Of a stretch of DNA of 64,000 nt, positions 12,401 through 23,630 are shown in pieces (position 1 is the stretch's first letter; the number at the start of each line of letters is the position of its first letter). Under the pieces are notes generated by a model that was not told where the DNA came from, did not search any database, and worked only from the letters and a program-made list of their open reading frames with translations. This DNA is from Trametes villosa (lineage: Eukaryota; Basidiomycota; Agaricomycetes; Polyporales; Polyporaceae), in assembly GCA_002964805.2 (NCBI GenBank), contig PUDQ02000001.1, forward strand, positions 7,092,001-7,156,000, read 5' to 3'. The position numbers and the translations under genes are program-made.

Positions 12401-15400
12401 AAATCTGCGATCGGGCTCGCCATCGCCACGTTGTGAGTCTTCCCCGGTATATGAGCACGATACGAGAACGATACGCGAAAGAATCACATACCACAAGCAA
12501 GACGGTACGCCCGCGAAGGAGCTCGCCCTTGAAGCAGTTGTCCACAATCCACCGCGAGGTATGCACATCGAGCGCTGCCAAGACATCGTCGAGCAACAAG
12601 ATCTCCGCAGACGAGTAAACCGCCCGAGCCAGTGTGATACGAGCCTATTCCCGTCGTGGTCAGCACATGCCATCTTACCTGCGCACTTTGCGTACCTTCT
12701 GACCACCGCTAGTAGTCGGCATTCTATCAGTAACGATGCATAACAGACGGGCGTTCGCACTCACCTGAGCGTAAGACCCTTCTCGCCGACCTCAGTCAAG
12801 TCGCCGGCGTCGAACAGAGTCAGATCACGCTTCAAGGCACACTGTGAGATGACTAAAACACTTATTAGACATCGGTTTCCGCAATGTTCCTCTATGTACT
12901 TACCCTTCTGGTAGCGCTCTTCGTCGTAAGGTGCGCCGAAGAGGATGTTGTCCTAGAAGAGCAGTCAGGTGTGAGTGACGCAAGGCGTAGACCATGACGC
13001 ACTCGGATGGTCTCGTTCTGCACCCAAGACTCCTGCGCAGCGTATGCGACGCCGCCAGCGCGCGGAAGGCTCACGAACGACTCGGGTCCGGCCGGGATAT
13101 AGTGCAACTCGCCTGCGGAAAGCTTGCGTGAGCCCATTGAATTGCGACGCGAGCTTGCATTCCATCGTCATACCGAGCAAAGCCATGAGCAGGGACGTCT
13201 TGCCGGAACCTGTCGGCCCAACGATCAGGTTGACCTTTCCGCGCTTGAAGATCACCTCCTCGTCGATCCTGAGGGTGAAGTTGCGGCGGCTCGGTCCGGG
13301 TGTGACCGTCCCATCGTTGTCATTCGACCAAGTGAAGGCCGCCTGGCGTATTCCAATGACATCGCTTTCAGTGGTGCGCGGGGGGATGACCAGCTCGGCC
13401 GACGCGGCGTCCTTGTCAGTGAACTCATCCAGCAGCTCCGTCTACGGGTGTAACAATTTAGTCCGGAACTGCGGATGCAGAGAAACCAGACGCGTACCTC
13501 GTGCAGGAATTCGGTGATACGGTCGAGAGATACCTTGGCTAGAGAAGTAACGTGTGAGTGTCATCAGCAGTGAACGAGCCATCCCACTAACCTTGGATGA
13601 TAGCTGGCGTCAACCCAAACACGGTGTGCAGCTGGTCCCGGAGGACGTCAAAGACTACGGGACACATATTGTTACAGTCATGAGCGGGGACTGCGTTGTT
13701 TTAAAGACTCACCCGACATGGACGAGAACACGCGGGAGGCTGTGAACAGTGAGACTACATTCAGCGTAGCGTTGGCATTGCACATCACCTGTAAGTTCTT
13801 GGCCCATGAAGACCGTCTAAGGCAAGAGGCTGTTAGTTATGTAACTGCAGCGCGCAATCATAAACTCACGTAGGTGACAAAGGTGGAGACCATAGTGGCG
13901 ATGGGGATAATATAGCTGCGTATATAGTCAGGTTGAGAGGCCCGCTAAACCATGTGCTAGCGACGTACTTGACGTTGCCATTGACGAGCTCGAGGATCTT
14001 GTACTTCCAAATGTGCTTAAGCTCGTCTTCACGCTTCTCGGCCAACTGTTCGGCGACCTTGGGCTCCCAGCCGAAGAGCTTGATCATACGGATCACGTTC
14101 ATAGCTGCGTACTAGGTCAATACAGCACGCCGAATATGGCAGGCAATTCACGTACTCTCGGTAGCGGTTTGAACCCGGGCGTCGGTCTATCGAGCAAGTG
14201 AGTCCAAGGACAATTCGTACATCACGGTTACCAACCTTCCGCATCTTCTCTGCCTGAACGCCCTGGATCTTTGAGGCGATATACCCAGGAATCGGGAATA
14301 GGAGGATCATCGTCGCGAGACCGATGAACGCGCTGAATTCAATATACCGTTGAGAACGGCATCGGTATAGAGGGTGCATATGAACGTTACCTCCATCCAA
14401 GGATCGCATACAGGAACACGATTGCAACGGCGATCTGAGTCGGCGCATACAGTGCTACAAACGCTCGCGTCAGTACAGCCGTCGGATGCATAGCGGACGG
14501 TCACCTCACAAATGAACAAGAAGTCCCTGCCATCGACGAGGTTGTTCAGATCGGTCGTGACCAGGTTGTTGATGCGTCCGATCAAGTTGCCACTAGACGG
14601 CCCACTGCCCGGAGCGGCGGTCTTCTCTTCCGTCTTCTTTGTGGTAGCAGCCTGCGCAACAGCCGCAGTCGACGCAGCGCTCACGGTGCTAGCGCGGACC
14701 GTCTCGTCTTCGCTCCCGTTCTCGTTGGACTCGCCGACCGTGCCCTCGGCTATGGACGCGTTGTCCGGAGTGTGCACCGCGGTGGACGCGCGGCTGCCAG
14801 CCGGAGACTGAGACGTCTCGGACTTCATGCGAATGCGAAGGGAGTGGTCGAAGACGAGCTGCGTGAAGATCGCCTCGGTTTGTACCAAGATGCGTGTCTG
14901 CGTGGCGCGTTCAGATCGGGAAGAGCAAGTACGATCGCGAGGTACGCTTACCGTGTTGAAGATGTAATACTGGATTGCCATAGAACCGAAAACGGGGCCG
15001 AAGAAGAGCCAGCTGATCCAAACCCACGGCCGCACATCCGAACCCTGGCCATCGGTCTCGAGGTATCTGATACAACGATTAGTGAAGCGTCCAATTCCTG
15101 AGTTACCTGGACTCACTGTAGCAACTGGTATATGCCAATGGGGCTAGCAAAGTTGGCGGCCACCTGGAATATGTCAGTTACGGGCTGAGTCCGAAGAGAT
15201 TCTCCGATCATCACGTACCCTGATCAATAGCAGGACCGCCAGCAAGAGGTATTCCGAGCCTAATTCCAATGTCAGCAAAACGTACCATTGCTCTGAACGG
15301 GCATACTGACGAAAAACTCTCATGATGCCGAAGAAAATATGGCGCCTCTTGACGACTTGGAATGGGTCCAGATACTGCAAGCGTTGAGCAAAGGAGCCTC

Positions 15401-16514
15401 CCAAAGAGACGAAGGGCGTACAGGGAAACTGCGCTTCACGAGGTTCTTCGCGTAGTCGTAGTCCGCCAAAGGAGGCAGATCCTCCCAGGGGAGATGAGGC
15501 ATGCGGTAAGCCTTGAAGATGATGCCGTCCAAGAAAGTGTATATCGACATGGAAAATATCGACGCGGTCTGTTCAGGATTCGGCTCGGGCATGGGGTCCT
15601 ATACACCATCAACACAATACAACATGCGGCCTCTCGTAGCGGAACGAACCTTGGGGTCAACTGGGACGTACAGGCGGGGGCAGAATATAGAGACCCCGAC
15701 AGCCGCAACAGTGAGAAGCGCGATCTTAGTCCAGAGCAGGGGGCCGTCAAGAGCATCCACAGGCTGCAAGGTGAACGTCGCTAGAGGCCAGATATCCCGG
15801 TAGACGTAGACTGCCCAGGTAACCAGGAGAACGTAGGCCGCGTGCGTTCCCGCAAGGTTGCTGAGTTTGGGGCCTGAAATCACGGATACGAAGGCCAAGA
15901 GAGACGCGTATGCCTACGGAGAACGCGTCAGTCAAGCGCGTTCAACAGAGTACGAGAGGAACATACGTAGACGCCAATGAGACCAAACGCGGTCCAGCGA
16001 GAGTTGTGAGAATACTCTTCGTCATCTGCAGCACCGCTGATCGCAAGGCTGGTGATGGACAGCGCAAGGAGTGCCACAGAGGAAAGCAGGCGTGTGACCT
16101 TGAAAGCAAAGATAACGGGTCCGCCAAGTCGCGCGATGTGCGACGGGCGTTCTCCAGGGTTACCGGAAGCCTCTACGTCCTCCCCTTGTTTGGCGGGGAC
16201 TTCGGCGCCGGTCACCTTCGCATAGAGTCGTTGGACCGGCGGAGCGCGTGCAATGAGCTGAAGAGCGAGTAGCACCGCGGAGACGGCACTCGCGTAAGCT
16301 GGGTACGCAAGAGTCTCCTTCCATATCCTTCAACATATGATGAGCGTTCTATCAAAGACGCGCCACAAGCACAGCGAACACTGAAGGATACGCACTCGTG
16401 GTCCTCCTTCACCTGGTTGACACCCAAGTACACCGATTGCGGAACGAAAGACGCTCTGTCCAAGACGACCTGGGCGCTATGAAGCCATATCGGCGCGTGC
16501 CAGCTGGCTGCCAT
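9495..16514 (-). CDS. ABC transporter, ABCC/MRP full-length type with TMD0
   Basis: Very intron-rich gene (well over twenty short introns) with ATG at 16514 and TAA at 9497-9495. Spliced reading gives the long-MRP architecture. An N-terminal TMD0 of about five helices includes [36 protein letters not shown] and [18 protein letters not shown]1 follows, with a long Ser/Thr/Ala-rich acidic insert (around 14.6-14.8 kb) that is probably cytosolic. NBD1 has Walker [10 protein letters not shown], signature [14 protein letters not shown] and Walker [14 protein letters not shown] charged linker ([20 protein letters not shown]) leads to TMD2 and NBD2, with Walker A GRTGSGKSS, signature [14 protein letters not shown], Walker B LLILDEATSAID and H-loop IAHRL. 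Asp replaces the catalytic Glu after NBD1 Walker B, as usual for ABCC, so NBD2 should be the hydrolytic site. Yeast relatives (YCF1/BPT1/YBT1) export glutathione conjugates, metals or bile pigments into the vacuole; the substrate here is unknown. Confidence 0.92.
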
Positions 16515-17847
16515 GATGGGGAAGCCGGGGGGAACTGCTGGCGACTGGCAGGTGGTGGGAGGAGCAGAGGACGCGAGATATACGACGCCGTCCAAGTCAC
16601 CAATTTGCGGCAGTCCCGGAGCCGCTCATACGAACCGTGTGGACCATTCAGATCCCGATCTGCGTTTCCACACCATCGGTGTCCTCCTCCTCCTTCGGGC
16701 CCTCGATCGCCCCAGGGCCGTCAGAGCACATCATTTCCGTGACTCTTTTCGTCACAATATCTCATCGCACTGTGACTCCCGAAATTGACGGTCTCACGTT
16801 CGTCGCCCACGACGGTGAGGGTCGCGTGCGAGGTGAGCAACAGGAGCCCACTCGTATGCAGCTTCAGCAGCTATACTCGTTTACCTTGGATGTGTGAACC
16901 ATCCTGTGCTATCTTGCTGCGTACGGAGCTTGTGAGTACTTACGATCGCTGATGATTTATTATACTTCCACCAATTGCAGGCGGCCAGATTGCGGCACCG
17001 AGGGTCGGGTTGCTCTCTGACGCAACGGTGTATTCATAATCCCAGGCACGCAGCTCAAATGTCTCGACCCGCCCACCTTTTGACTTCCAAGAACATTCCA
17101 ACCAGCACAAGCTGTGTAGCTCGGTTCACGCCCCTTGAAGCAGCGGCAAAACAGTGCACTCGCTAAGATGCGACTGCACGAGGGCTTGCAAGTTCAGTAC
17201 TTCAGTACCGGTGTGAAATGCTACTTGGGTCACACACAAACCTCGCGAGCTACCCCCCAGCACTGCGTATGTCTAAAACTAGTACCTGCCCAAGCTCAGC
17301 TCTCCCAACGCAAGAGTCCTTACGTCAACTCGCCATTTAATCGCTTGTTCTTGACGTTAACGCATACCCTGAGGCATGGCCAAGGAATCTGGGATTCTCC
17401 GGCTACAAGCACAAACACGTACGGCCCGTGCTTCCATTAGGTGGAGGCGAGAACTTATCGGTACCTTGAATAGCCATAGAAGACAGTAGTACGGTTGGCG
17501 GCTGCCGGGGTGCGTACGCCAGCGGCCAGAGAGCAGAGAGAGGGAAGCGCCCGTCTCGGGCAGGTGGAAGCCGGCGGAAGAGGAAGCGGGACGGCGGCCC
17601 GGCAGTCGTACTACGAGAGTGTCCTCCCGAAAATAGGCGATAAGAAGCCTCACATGAGGCGGGTCATGACTCAAAGAACCGGTATGTTCCCTCTCCGACC
17701 CACGTCTTCGTGACTTCCTCTGCCAGCTCGCACGCCTAGAGCTCGCTAACTCCCCCAGTATAAATTTTCAGAGCGGTAGCAGAACAAGGTCGACCAGGCC
17801 CTCGTCCAACCTGAACTCACCTCTGTTATCCCGCCCTCTCCTCCGAA
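16515..17847. other. Divergent promoter region of the ABC transporter and the auxin-efflux-carrier gene
   Basis: 1.3 kb between two divergently transcribed transporter genes. A TATAAAT box serves the rightward gene (listed separately). No convincing gene or repeat was seen. The open frames just upstream of 16514 on the minus strand lack an ATG. Confidence 0.5.
17759..17765 (+). promoter_or_regulatory. TATA box of the auxin-efflux-carrier gene
   Basis: TATAAAT lies 83 bp before the ATG at 17848, in a pyrimidine-rich leader. Spacing and sequence fit a core promoter. Inferred from position only. Confidence 0.55.
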
Positions 17848-19871
17848 ATGCCATCCGCGGCGTTCCTGATATACTCAGGCATTATGCCTCTTATCAAAAC
17901 GTACGTCTAGGACTGACAGGACGAGGGCGCGGCGCATGCAATCGCTGATCACACTCCTTCAGCTTCATATCCATAATCTGTGGATACGCCCTCGCGCGGA
18001 TGGGTCTATTTCCTGCAGCAGCTTCGCAGGGAGCTTCGCAGGTCACCATGAACGTATCATTGCCTGCGCTCATCTTCGCCAACATCGTCCCCGCCTTCAC
18101 CCCATCGAACGTGGGCGCGATTGGCCCGCTATTCCTGATCGCGTTCTTCTACCAGGCATTCGGGTTCGTCGCGGGGCTCGTAATCCGCGAGTTCTGCTAC
18201 GTTCCTCGTAATTTCTGGCAGGGCATACTCGTCCTGACGGGCATGAGTAACTGGGGGAACCTCCGTAGGCCTGCACGCTTTGTTGCGACTCTCCTTCACT
18301 GATACGCCGCCACGCAGCAAACGCCGTTGTTCTCTCGGTAACACAGCAGGCTCCCTTCGACCCCGCCGTTGACCAGGCTTGTACGTACAAATTCCGCATC
18401 ATGGAAAGCCTCCGAGCTGACCTCGTGTCCACAGTGGGCGTCTCGTACGTGTCGATATTCATCGTCTGCTACCACATCACGTTCTGGATGCTTGGTGCCG
18501 CCCACTCCTTGTCATGGGACTACCGACCGGGCGTCCCACAGGGGGAAGCCGCAGAACGGCGCCTCGCCTGGTACGAGAAGCCTATCGGGGCGCTTGTCGC
18601 ACGCTATGTTCTGCACCGGGAGATGCCCCCATCGCCATGTTCGCCAACAGAAGCCCCAGAGAAGGACGAGGAGGCGTGGCCGGAGAAGAAGGAATTCAAG
18701 GACATCATAGACGCTTCTACTGCCTCCGTCACAGAGCTTGATGCACAAGTACTCAACGCGGAGCCACCGGAGACCGATCCCGACGTACAGCTTGCCCGAC
18801 GGACGTCGCGGTTGTCTACCACTACCTCGCCAGCCCCTGGTAATCGCATTCGGACCACATCTATCCCACCCTCCGCTTCTACCTCCGCACTTCCCCCAGT
18901 ACCTCCGCCGACTCGGGCACAGTCGGTCCGCTCGGCAGACGCTCAGAGCGTTGCGCAGGGTAGCGATACCGACACGCTCCATCCCGCTTCCTTCAAACAC
19001 CGCGTAATCCGCGTGTTTAGGCCCCTGGCGGCGTTGATCACTCCGGTCACAATAACGCTCGCAATATCCCTCCCCATCGCGCTCGTGCAGCCGCTCAAGG
19101 CGCTCTTCGTCGATGTGTCCGACATCGGTGGTCCGAGCTGGAAAGGCCCGGATGGGCGGCCACCGCTCGCGTTCATCATAGATACCGGTGCGTGAACGCG
19201 ACCCCGGGCTAACTGCGTACACGCGTCTCATGCTCCCTTTCAGCCGAGTTCATGGGAAACATCGCTGTTCCCCTCGCTCTCGTTCTCCTCGGCGCAAGCT
19301 TCGCGCGCCTCAAGACCCCGCGGCCGCTTTCCCGCCTGCCTCTCATGGCGATGTTCCTGACCACTGTAACGAAGATGGTCATTCTCCCCATCATCGGCGT
19401 GTTCCTCGTGCAGGCCATGACGAACGCGGGCCTCATTGACAAGGGCGCCAAGGCGGAGAGGTTCGTCGCTATGTTCCTGAGCGGAACGCCGACCGCTGTA
19501 AAGTGAGTAACGCCTGTGTAGCCATGCGCTACAGCGTAATACTAACGCCTACGGCGAAACATTAGCCAGATGATCGTGTCCTCGTTGTACTCCCCGGATG
19601 GGGACGTAGACACGCTTTCGGTGAGGGTTCGCTGCATATATTTGCATAAGGCGATGGTCTGACAATTCTCGATAGGCGTTTCTACTGGTCCAATGTGAGT
19701 CTACGCTAACCGCCTGCACCGTATCTGTACTGAAATCTTCTCTGCAGACGTTTTCATGTTCTTCTCGTCTTCGTAAGTCACGAAGGTATTATCCATCCAG
19801 ATAGATTTGTAACTAACGCATATTGGACACATTCTAGAGCTCTCACGGCCGTCTCGCTCCTGCTTCTCTAG
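17848..19871 (+). CDS. Auxin efflux carrier (AEC) family membrane transporter
   Basis: Ten-helix-type carrier of the fungal AEC family (PF03547-like; yeast Ecm3 is a distant relative). Its substrate in fungi is not known. Exon 1 is 17848-17900 and exon 2 starts at 17963. The N-terminal bundle reads MPSAAFLIYSGIMPLIKTFI, SIICGYALARMGLFP, QVTMNVSLPALIFANIVP, GPLFLIAFFYQAFGF, and the family motif GMSNWGNLP, completed by splicing. After LGVSYVSIFIVCYHITFW comes a hydrophilic loop of about 180 residues rich in Ser/Thr/Pro/Asp. The C-terminal bundle follows (LAISLPIALVQPL, GNIAVPLALVLLGASFARL, FLTTVTKMVILPIIGVFLV, GTPTAV). The last three coding exons are tiny (for example AFLLVQ) and end SALTAVSLLLL with TAG at 19869-19871. 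Two helices are split by introns. It is convergent with the oxidase at 20.1 kb. Confidence 0.88.
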
Positions 19872-20093
19872 ATCGTGGGTCTACACATATCCAACCTAGA
19901 TGGGCTTCCCTGGGCTGCCTCCTTCGGTATAGAATTCCGACCATTCTGTGATGCATAACGTTTTCTTCACGACATAGATAATGATTCCGGTACAACATGT
20001 ATAGACGTACACTATGTATCCTTAGTACAACAGCCTGAGAACGCAGGATTAGCGGTCGCGACGGAGCTACAAGTACAATATCTGACGCCGCTC

Positions 20094-21652
20094 CTACACT
20101 TGCACGGCTTCACTGTGCACGCCGTTCATCCCATTGACGCCATTGACTCCGTTCACGCCATTAGCGTGACCGTTCACATGCACCCCGTTCGGCTTCGCGC
20201 CCGGCTGGGCGAGCCAGTCCTGGAGTACCTTCACAGCCTTGCCGTCCTTGACAGGCTTCTCCAGCGCCCCAGAGCGCTCCAGGTCGGACACCTGCGCGCA
20301 CGACACCGCGCTCGCCGCCGCCTCCTGCATCGGCACGGGCGGGAGCTGGTCGAGCGCGTCCTCGACGAGCGTCTTCACCTCGAGCGCGCTGCCGAACGCG
20401 AGGGACCAGCCCGCGCCCGCGTGCCCGTAGCAGTGCACGATCCGGCTGTAGCCCGCGCCGGAGACGGTCGCGCGCAGCTCGCGCTCGACGCGCACGTCGC
20501 CCTTGCGCGCGGGGCGCAGGCCCTGGCCGAGCGGGAACGCGGAGTCGCGGTGGTCCGTGTCGAGGTCGGGGAGGAACTCCTTCGCGTCGCGCGTCATCTT
20601 CTTGACGTGCTCGTGCTCCTCGTCGACGCGGGACGTCTCGTCGGGCTCGGAGAAGCCGCCGACGTAGAGGATGTTTTCGTTGCGGGGGACAATGAAGATG
20701 AACCTAGAGGCAGGCGTCAGCGACCGCGTGGAGAGGCTGACCGCAGGAGAGGTAACGTACTCGCTCTTCACATGTCCGTTGGCGGTCGCGCTCACGACGA
20801 GCGCCTTCTTGATCTTCTCAAACTTCTGTCCATCGTTGACGAGTCGTAGGACGGCGCCACGAAGCGGATAGACTTTGTGGTCGTTGGCGAGCGTGTACGA
20901 GCCGAGGCCGGAGGCGTTGACGATCACGTCGGCCGAGTATTTTGAGAGCAGCTCCTTCTCCTGCGTCAAGAGGTCGCCCTTGACAGATCCGACGACGAGC
21001 GTCGCGCCCTTGTCCTCGACGAGCCGGGTAATCCGGAAGAGCGCCTTGTCGGTGTCGACCAATGGCGAGAGGAGCTCGTACGCGTCAACCCACCTCTTCT
21101 TGTCCAACCCGAGCTCGTGGACCGCGCTCGTGTCGTGGCGGAAGCCCGCGATGCCGCTACGCTCGATCTCCCGCATCTTGCGCAGCTGCTCGGGGTCGTC
21201 CTTCACGCGCTTGTCGAAGAAGAAGACGGTCTCGCGCATCTGCACGCTAAACTGCTCGCGGAGGACGGGGTTCGCGGCCATGTGCTTGTAGACGTGGTAG
21301 GAGATCATAGCCCAACGCTTCGAGCTCTCGAGCGCGGTCGCGTCCGAGGTGTGACCGCATACGGCGGGCGGGTACTCCCATCTGGAGCTCGAGTCAGCGG
21401 GTTGGGTATGGTCGACGAGAAGAAGGGGCCATACAGTGCGCCTGCTATCTGAGACGTCAAACGTGCGCCATCATGGGAGGCAAACTGTTGCGCCAGTACG
21501 GTGACCCGGAAGCCGCTATCGAGTAGCGTCCAGGCGGTGGACAATCCGATGATGCCGCCACCAATAATGAGGACATGCGGGGCGTTGGCGGAAGGGGCGA
21601 TGAGGGGGCGGCGGTCGAAGTCAATGTGGAGAAGAGGAGAGTCGGAGGACAC
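20094..21652 (-). CDS. D-amino-acid-oxidase-like FAD oxidoreductase
   Basis: Three exons (21652-21435, 21381-20761, 20703-20094) give 482 residues. Near the N-terminus is the FAD dinucleotide motif LIIGGGIIGLSTAWTLLDSG. The DAO-family hallmark RLTSQIAGALWEYPPAVCGH is complete after splicing and corresponds to the flavin-contact segment. The C-terminal flavin motif reads CYGHAGAGWSLAFGSA. The family oxidises D-amino acids or related substrates to keto acids, ammonia and H2O2. It differs from typical DAOs in two ways: an extra C-terminal tail of short Asn-Gly-Val/Met repeats (NGVNGVNGVNGMNG), and an end in AVQV rather than the SKL-type peroxisomal signal. Substrate preference cannot be read from sequence, and a related FAD-dependent amine or sugar-amine oxidase is possible. 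A TATAAA box lies about 145 bp upstream. Confidence 0.85.
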
Positions 21653-23630
21653 TGAGCAGACATTAGTACTAGCGAATTATTGTATGGAAGAAATTCAACG
21701 TACTGGTTGCCAGTGGGATGGGGGTGGTTTGGGTGGTGAATGTGGAGGGCGGGTGAAGGGCGTGTTGGAGAGATGTGGTCGGCCATGGTACCCTCTTTAT
21801 AGTACTCGAGTGAAAAAAGTCGGTGCCCCACCGGTCCAAATGCGTGATGTTGACGGTACTCAAAGAGAAAGTCGCATCTTGATGGAAGTATGGCGGGCGT
21901 CGGCTTGGGGTACTGTACAGAATAAGCTTGCGAATCCACCTGACCGTGTTGGTGGTTCCCTGTGAGTGGACAAGGTCTGGACGCCCGGCGTATTCTTGAC
22001 ATCGGACGTGCTCTGGGCCTGTTTTCGACTGCGACTTGATGGCTATTCAAGTTCTTTCGAACTCGTGGCCAAGAACGAAGATGCCCGCCGACCGTACAAA
22101 GGCCCAGTCGCGGTTATGCGTACCTCAGTGAGAGAACGGCACTCTCGAGCATCTTCCGACGCAGTTCCTAGGAACAGCATGGCGGTATGCTTGTTGTGAG
22201 GGAAGCTGACGGATCAGCAAGCGATGGATGGATATTTCGGGGCACGGTCCTCGCCGAATGAGCTGCGGCACTCATTTTCTTGACAGCGGTTAATGTCGCC
22301 ATCCTTCATCGGTGTTTTGCAACTCTAGGCTCCCGACCTCGGCGGGGCTCGGTGACAAGCTACAGCTTGAGTGAAAGAACAGACTGATGGCCCACTGCTC
22401 GCAGCGTCGCATAGCCGGTAGATGTTACAGGGGATGAACTTTCCTGAACGCCTATTGTGGTGTGAGTATCGGTAATGCGGAGCGAACGTGCTCCGGAGGG
22501 ACATACCATTGCATACCCCCATTGGATCTGTATCCCACCGGGTGGGTATTCCGCCCAGTATGGACGTTTTGATATCCGGGGCCATTCTTGGCTGCCCCGA
22601 AAAAGAACCCAAAAGCTAGTTCTAGGAGATCGCACCTGCGCATAAGACGGAAGCCCGAGAGGAAGCAACCGGAGCGCACTGAAAGCTTCAGCCAAGCGCA
22701 GTGGCACGTTGGCAGATGGCTGGACAGCTGACCGCCGCGCCAGATGTTCTGCATAGGCCGCGCCCTGAGGTCCGACAGCGAGCGCGCCGGATCCAATGGT
22801 TTTGATGACGGTCGAAGCAGCGGCTTCCTCGCAGAACGCGGGAGAGCGCCAGGCGAGGCACTCATCATGCGGTCCACGGTGCGGCCGTCGCAGCGGTGCT
22901 TGCTGTGCCCGACGCAGCTGGGTTGCGTTTCTTCGCCCATGATGATGCGTTTTGACGTTTGGGGGACACATGAAGGCGCACGGGTGTAGTCACAAGGCAT
23001 CGGAAGGCCGACTCGGCGACAGCGCGACGATCAGGCCGGCGAGCGTGGAGACAATCGAGCGCAGCGCCCCAGGCCGCAGACGAGCAGCTTCCTATACCAG
23101 AGACTTAGACAAGCCTTAGGATGGTAGAGTACCATACCAGAACGTACCCGGGTGAGAGCGCCTTTTCCGTGGGCTCGCCGTTCTCATCGGCGAAAGACAA
23201 GTCTCCATGATGAACGTGCGAAGCAAAAACAGACGCGCGTGTGAGAGGAGGGCATGGCGCCCGCGGCGGGGTCCACGCTGACGAGCTTCGGGGCGTCGTA
23301 GGACGGCTGCAACTTGGAACCTGTGTTGTTGGTACATATTGGTGTTTGGTGGTGGCCGAACCTGCCAGCACTTTCCCACTACGACACGGCGATAACGGAT
23401 CCTCTGGGGCCAACTTGAAGGAGGCGATAAGATAACACCCCCTTGTGGAGATACGGCGGTATGCTGACTAGGAACTGCGCAGAGCACCCGAAGGAGATTG
23501 CGACGCCGGGTAGTGGCAGTGCGCCCCCTAAACATTAGAGGATGCACGTCTTCCGCATAAGCGAGCTATAATACAAAATTGTTGTTCACACTACCGTCCC
23601 TGGCACCATCAACCCAATGACCGGCTCCAT
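21653..23630. other. Two-kilobase gap containing exon-like islands on the minus strand
   Basis: The left part is the promoter region of the DAO-like gene. From about 22.4 to 23.45 kb the minus strand contains separated blocks with the G/C-ending codon style of real genes here. They read FKLAPEDPLSPCRSGKVLA, then SKLQPSYDAPKLVSVDPAAG, then DLSFADENGEPTEKALSPGY, then ALRSIVSTLAGLIVALSPSR, and further on TVIKTIGSGALAVGPQGAAY. Some adjacent blocks join in phase through plausible GT-AG sites (for example the donor GTTCGG and acceptor ACACAG near 23.35 kb), but one junction fails. I recognise no family. It may be an unannotated gene or a decayed one. Confidence 0.3.
21796..21801 (-). promoter_or_regulatory. 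TATA box of the DAO-like gene
   Basis: TATAAA followed by G on the minus strand, about 145 bp upstream of the ATG at 21652. It is the only canonical TATA box in this flank. Confidence 0.5.

Noticed and set aside
16515..16595. An N-terminal extension of the ABC transporter from about 16595
   Set aside because: The apparent start is TTG. The first ATG in the frame is at 16514, and it begins a sequence that suits an ABCC N-terminus.
1085..21652. A secondary-metabolite cluster (P450, ABC transporter, FAD oxidase)
   Set aside because: The genes are far apart, on different strands and interleaved with housekeeping-type genes, and there is no backbone synthase.
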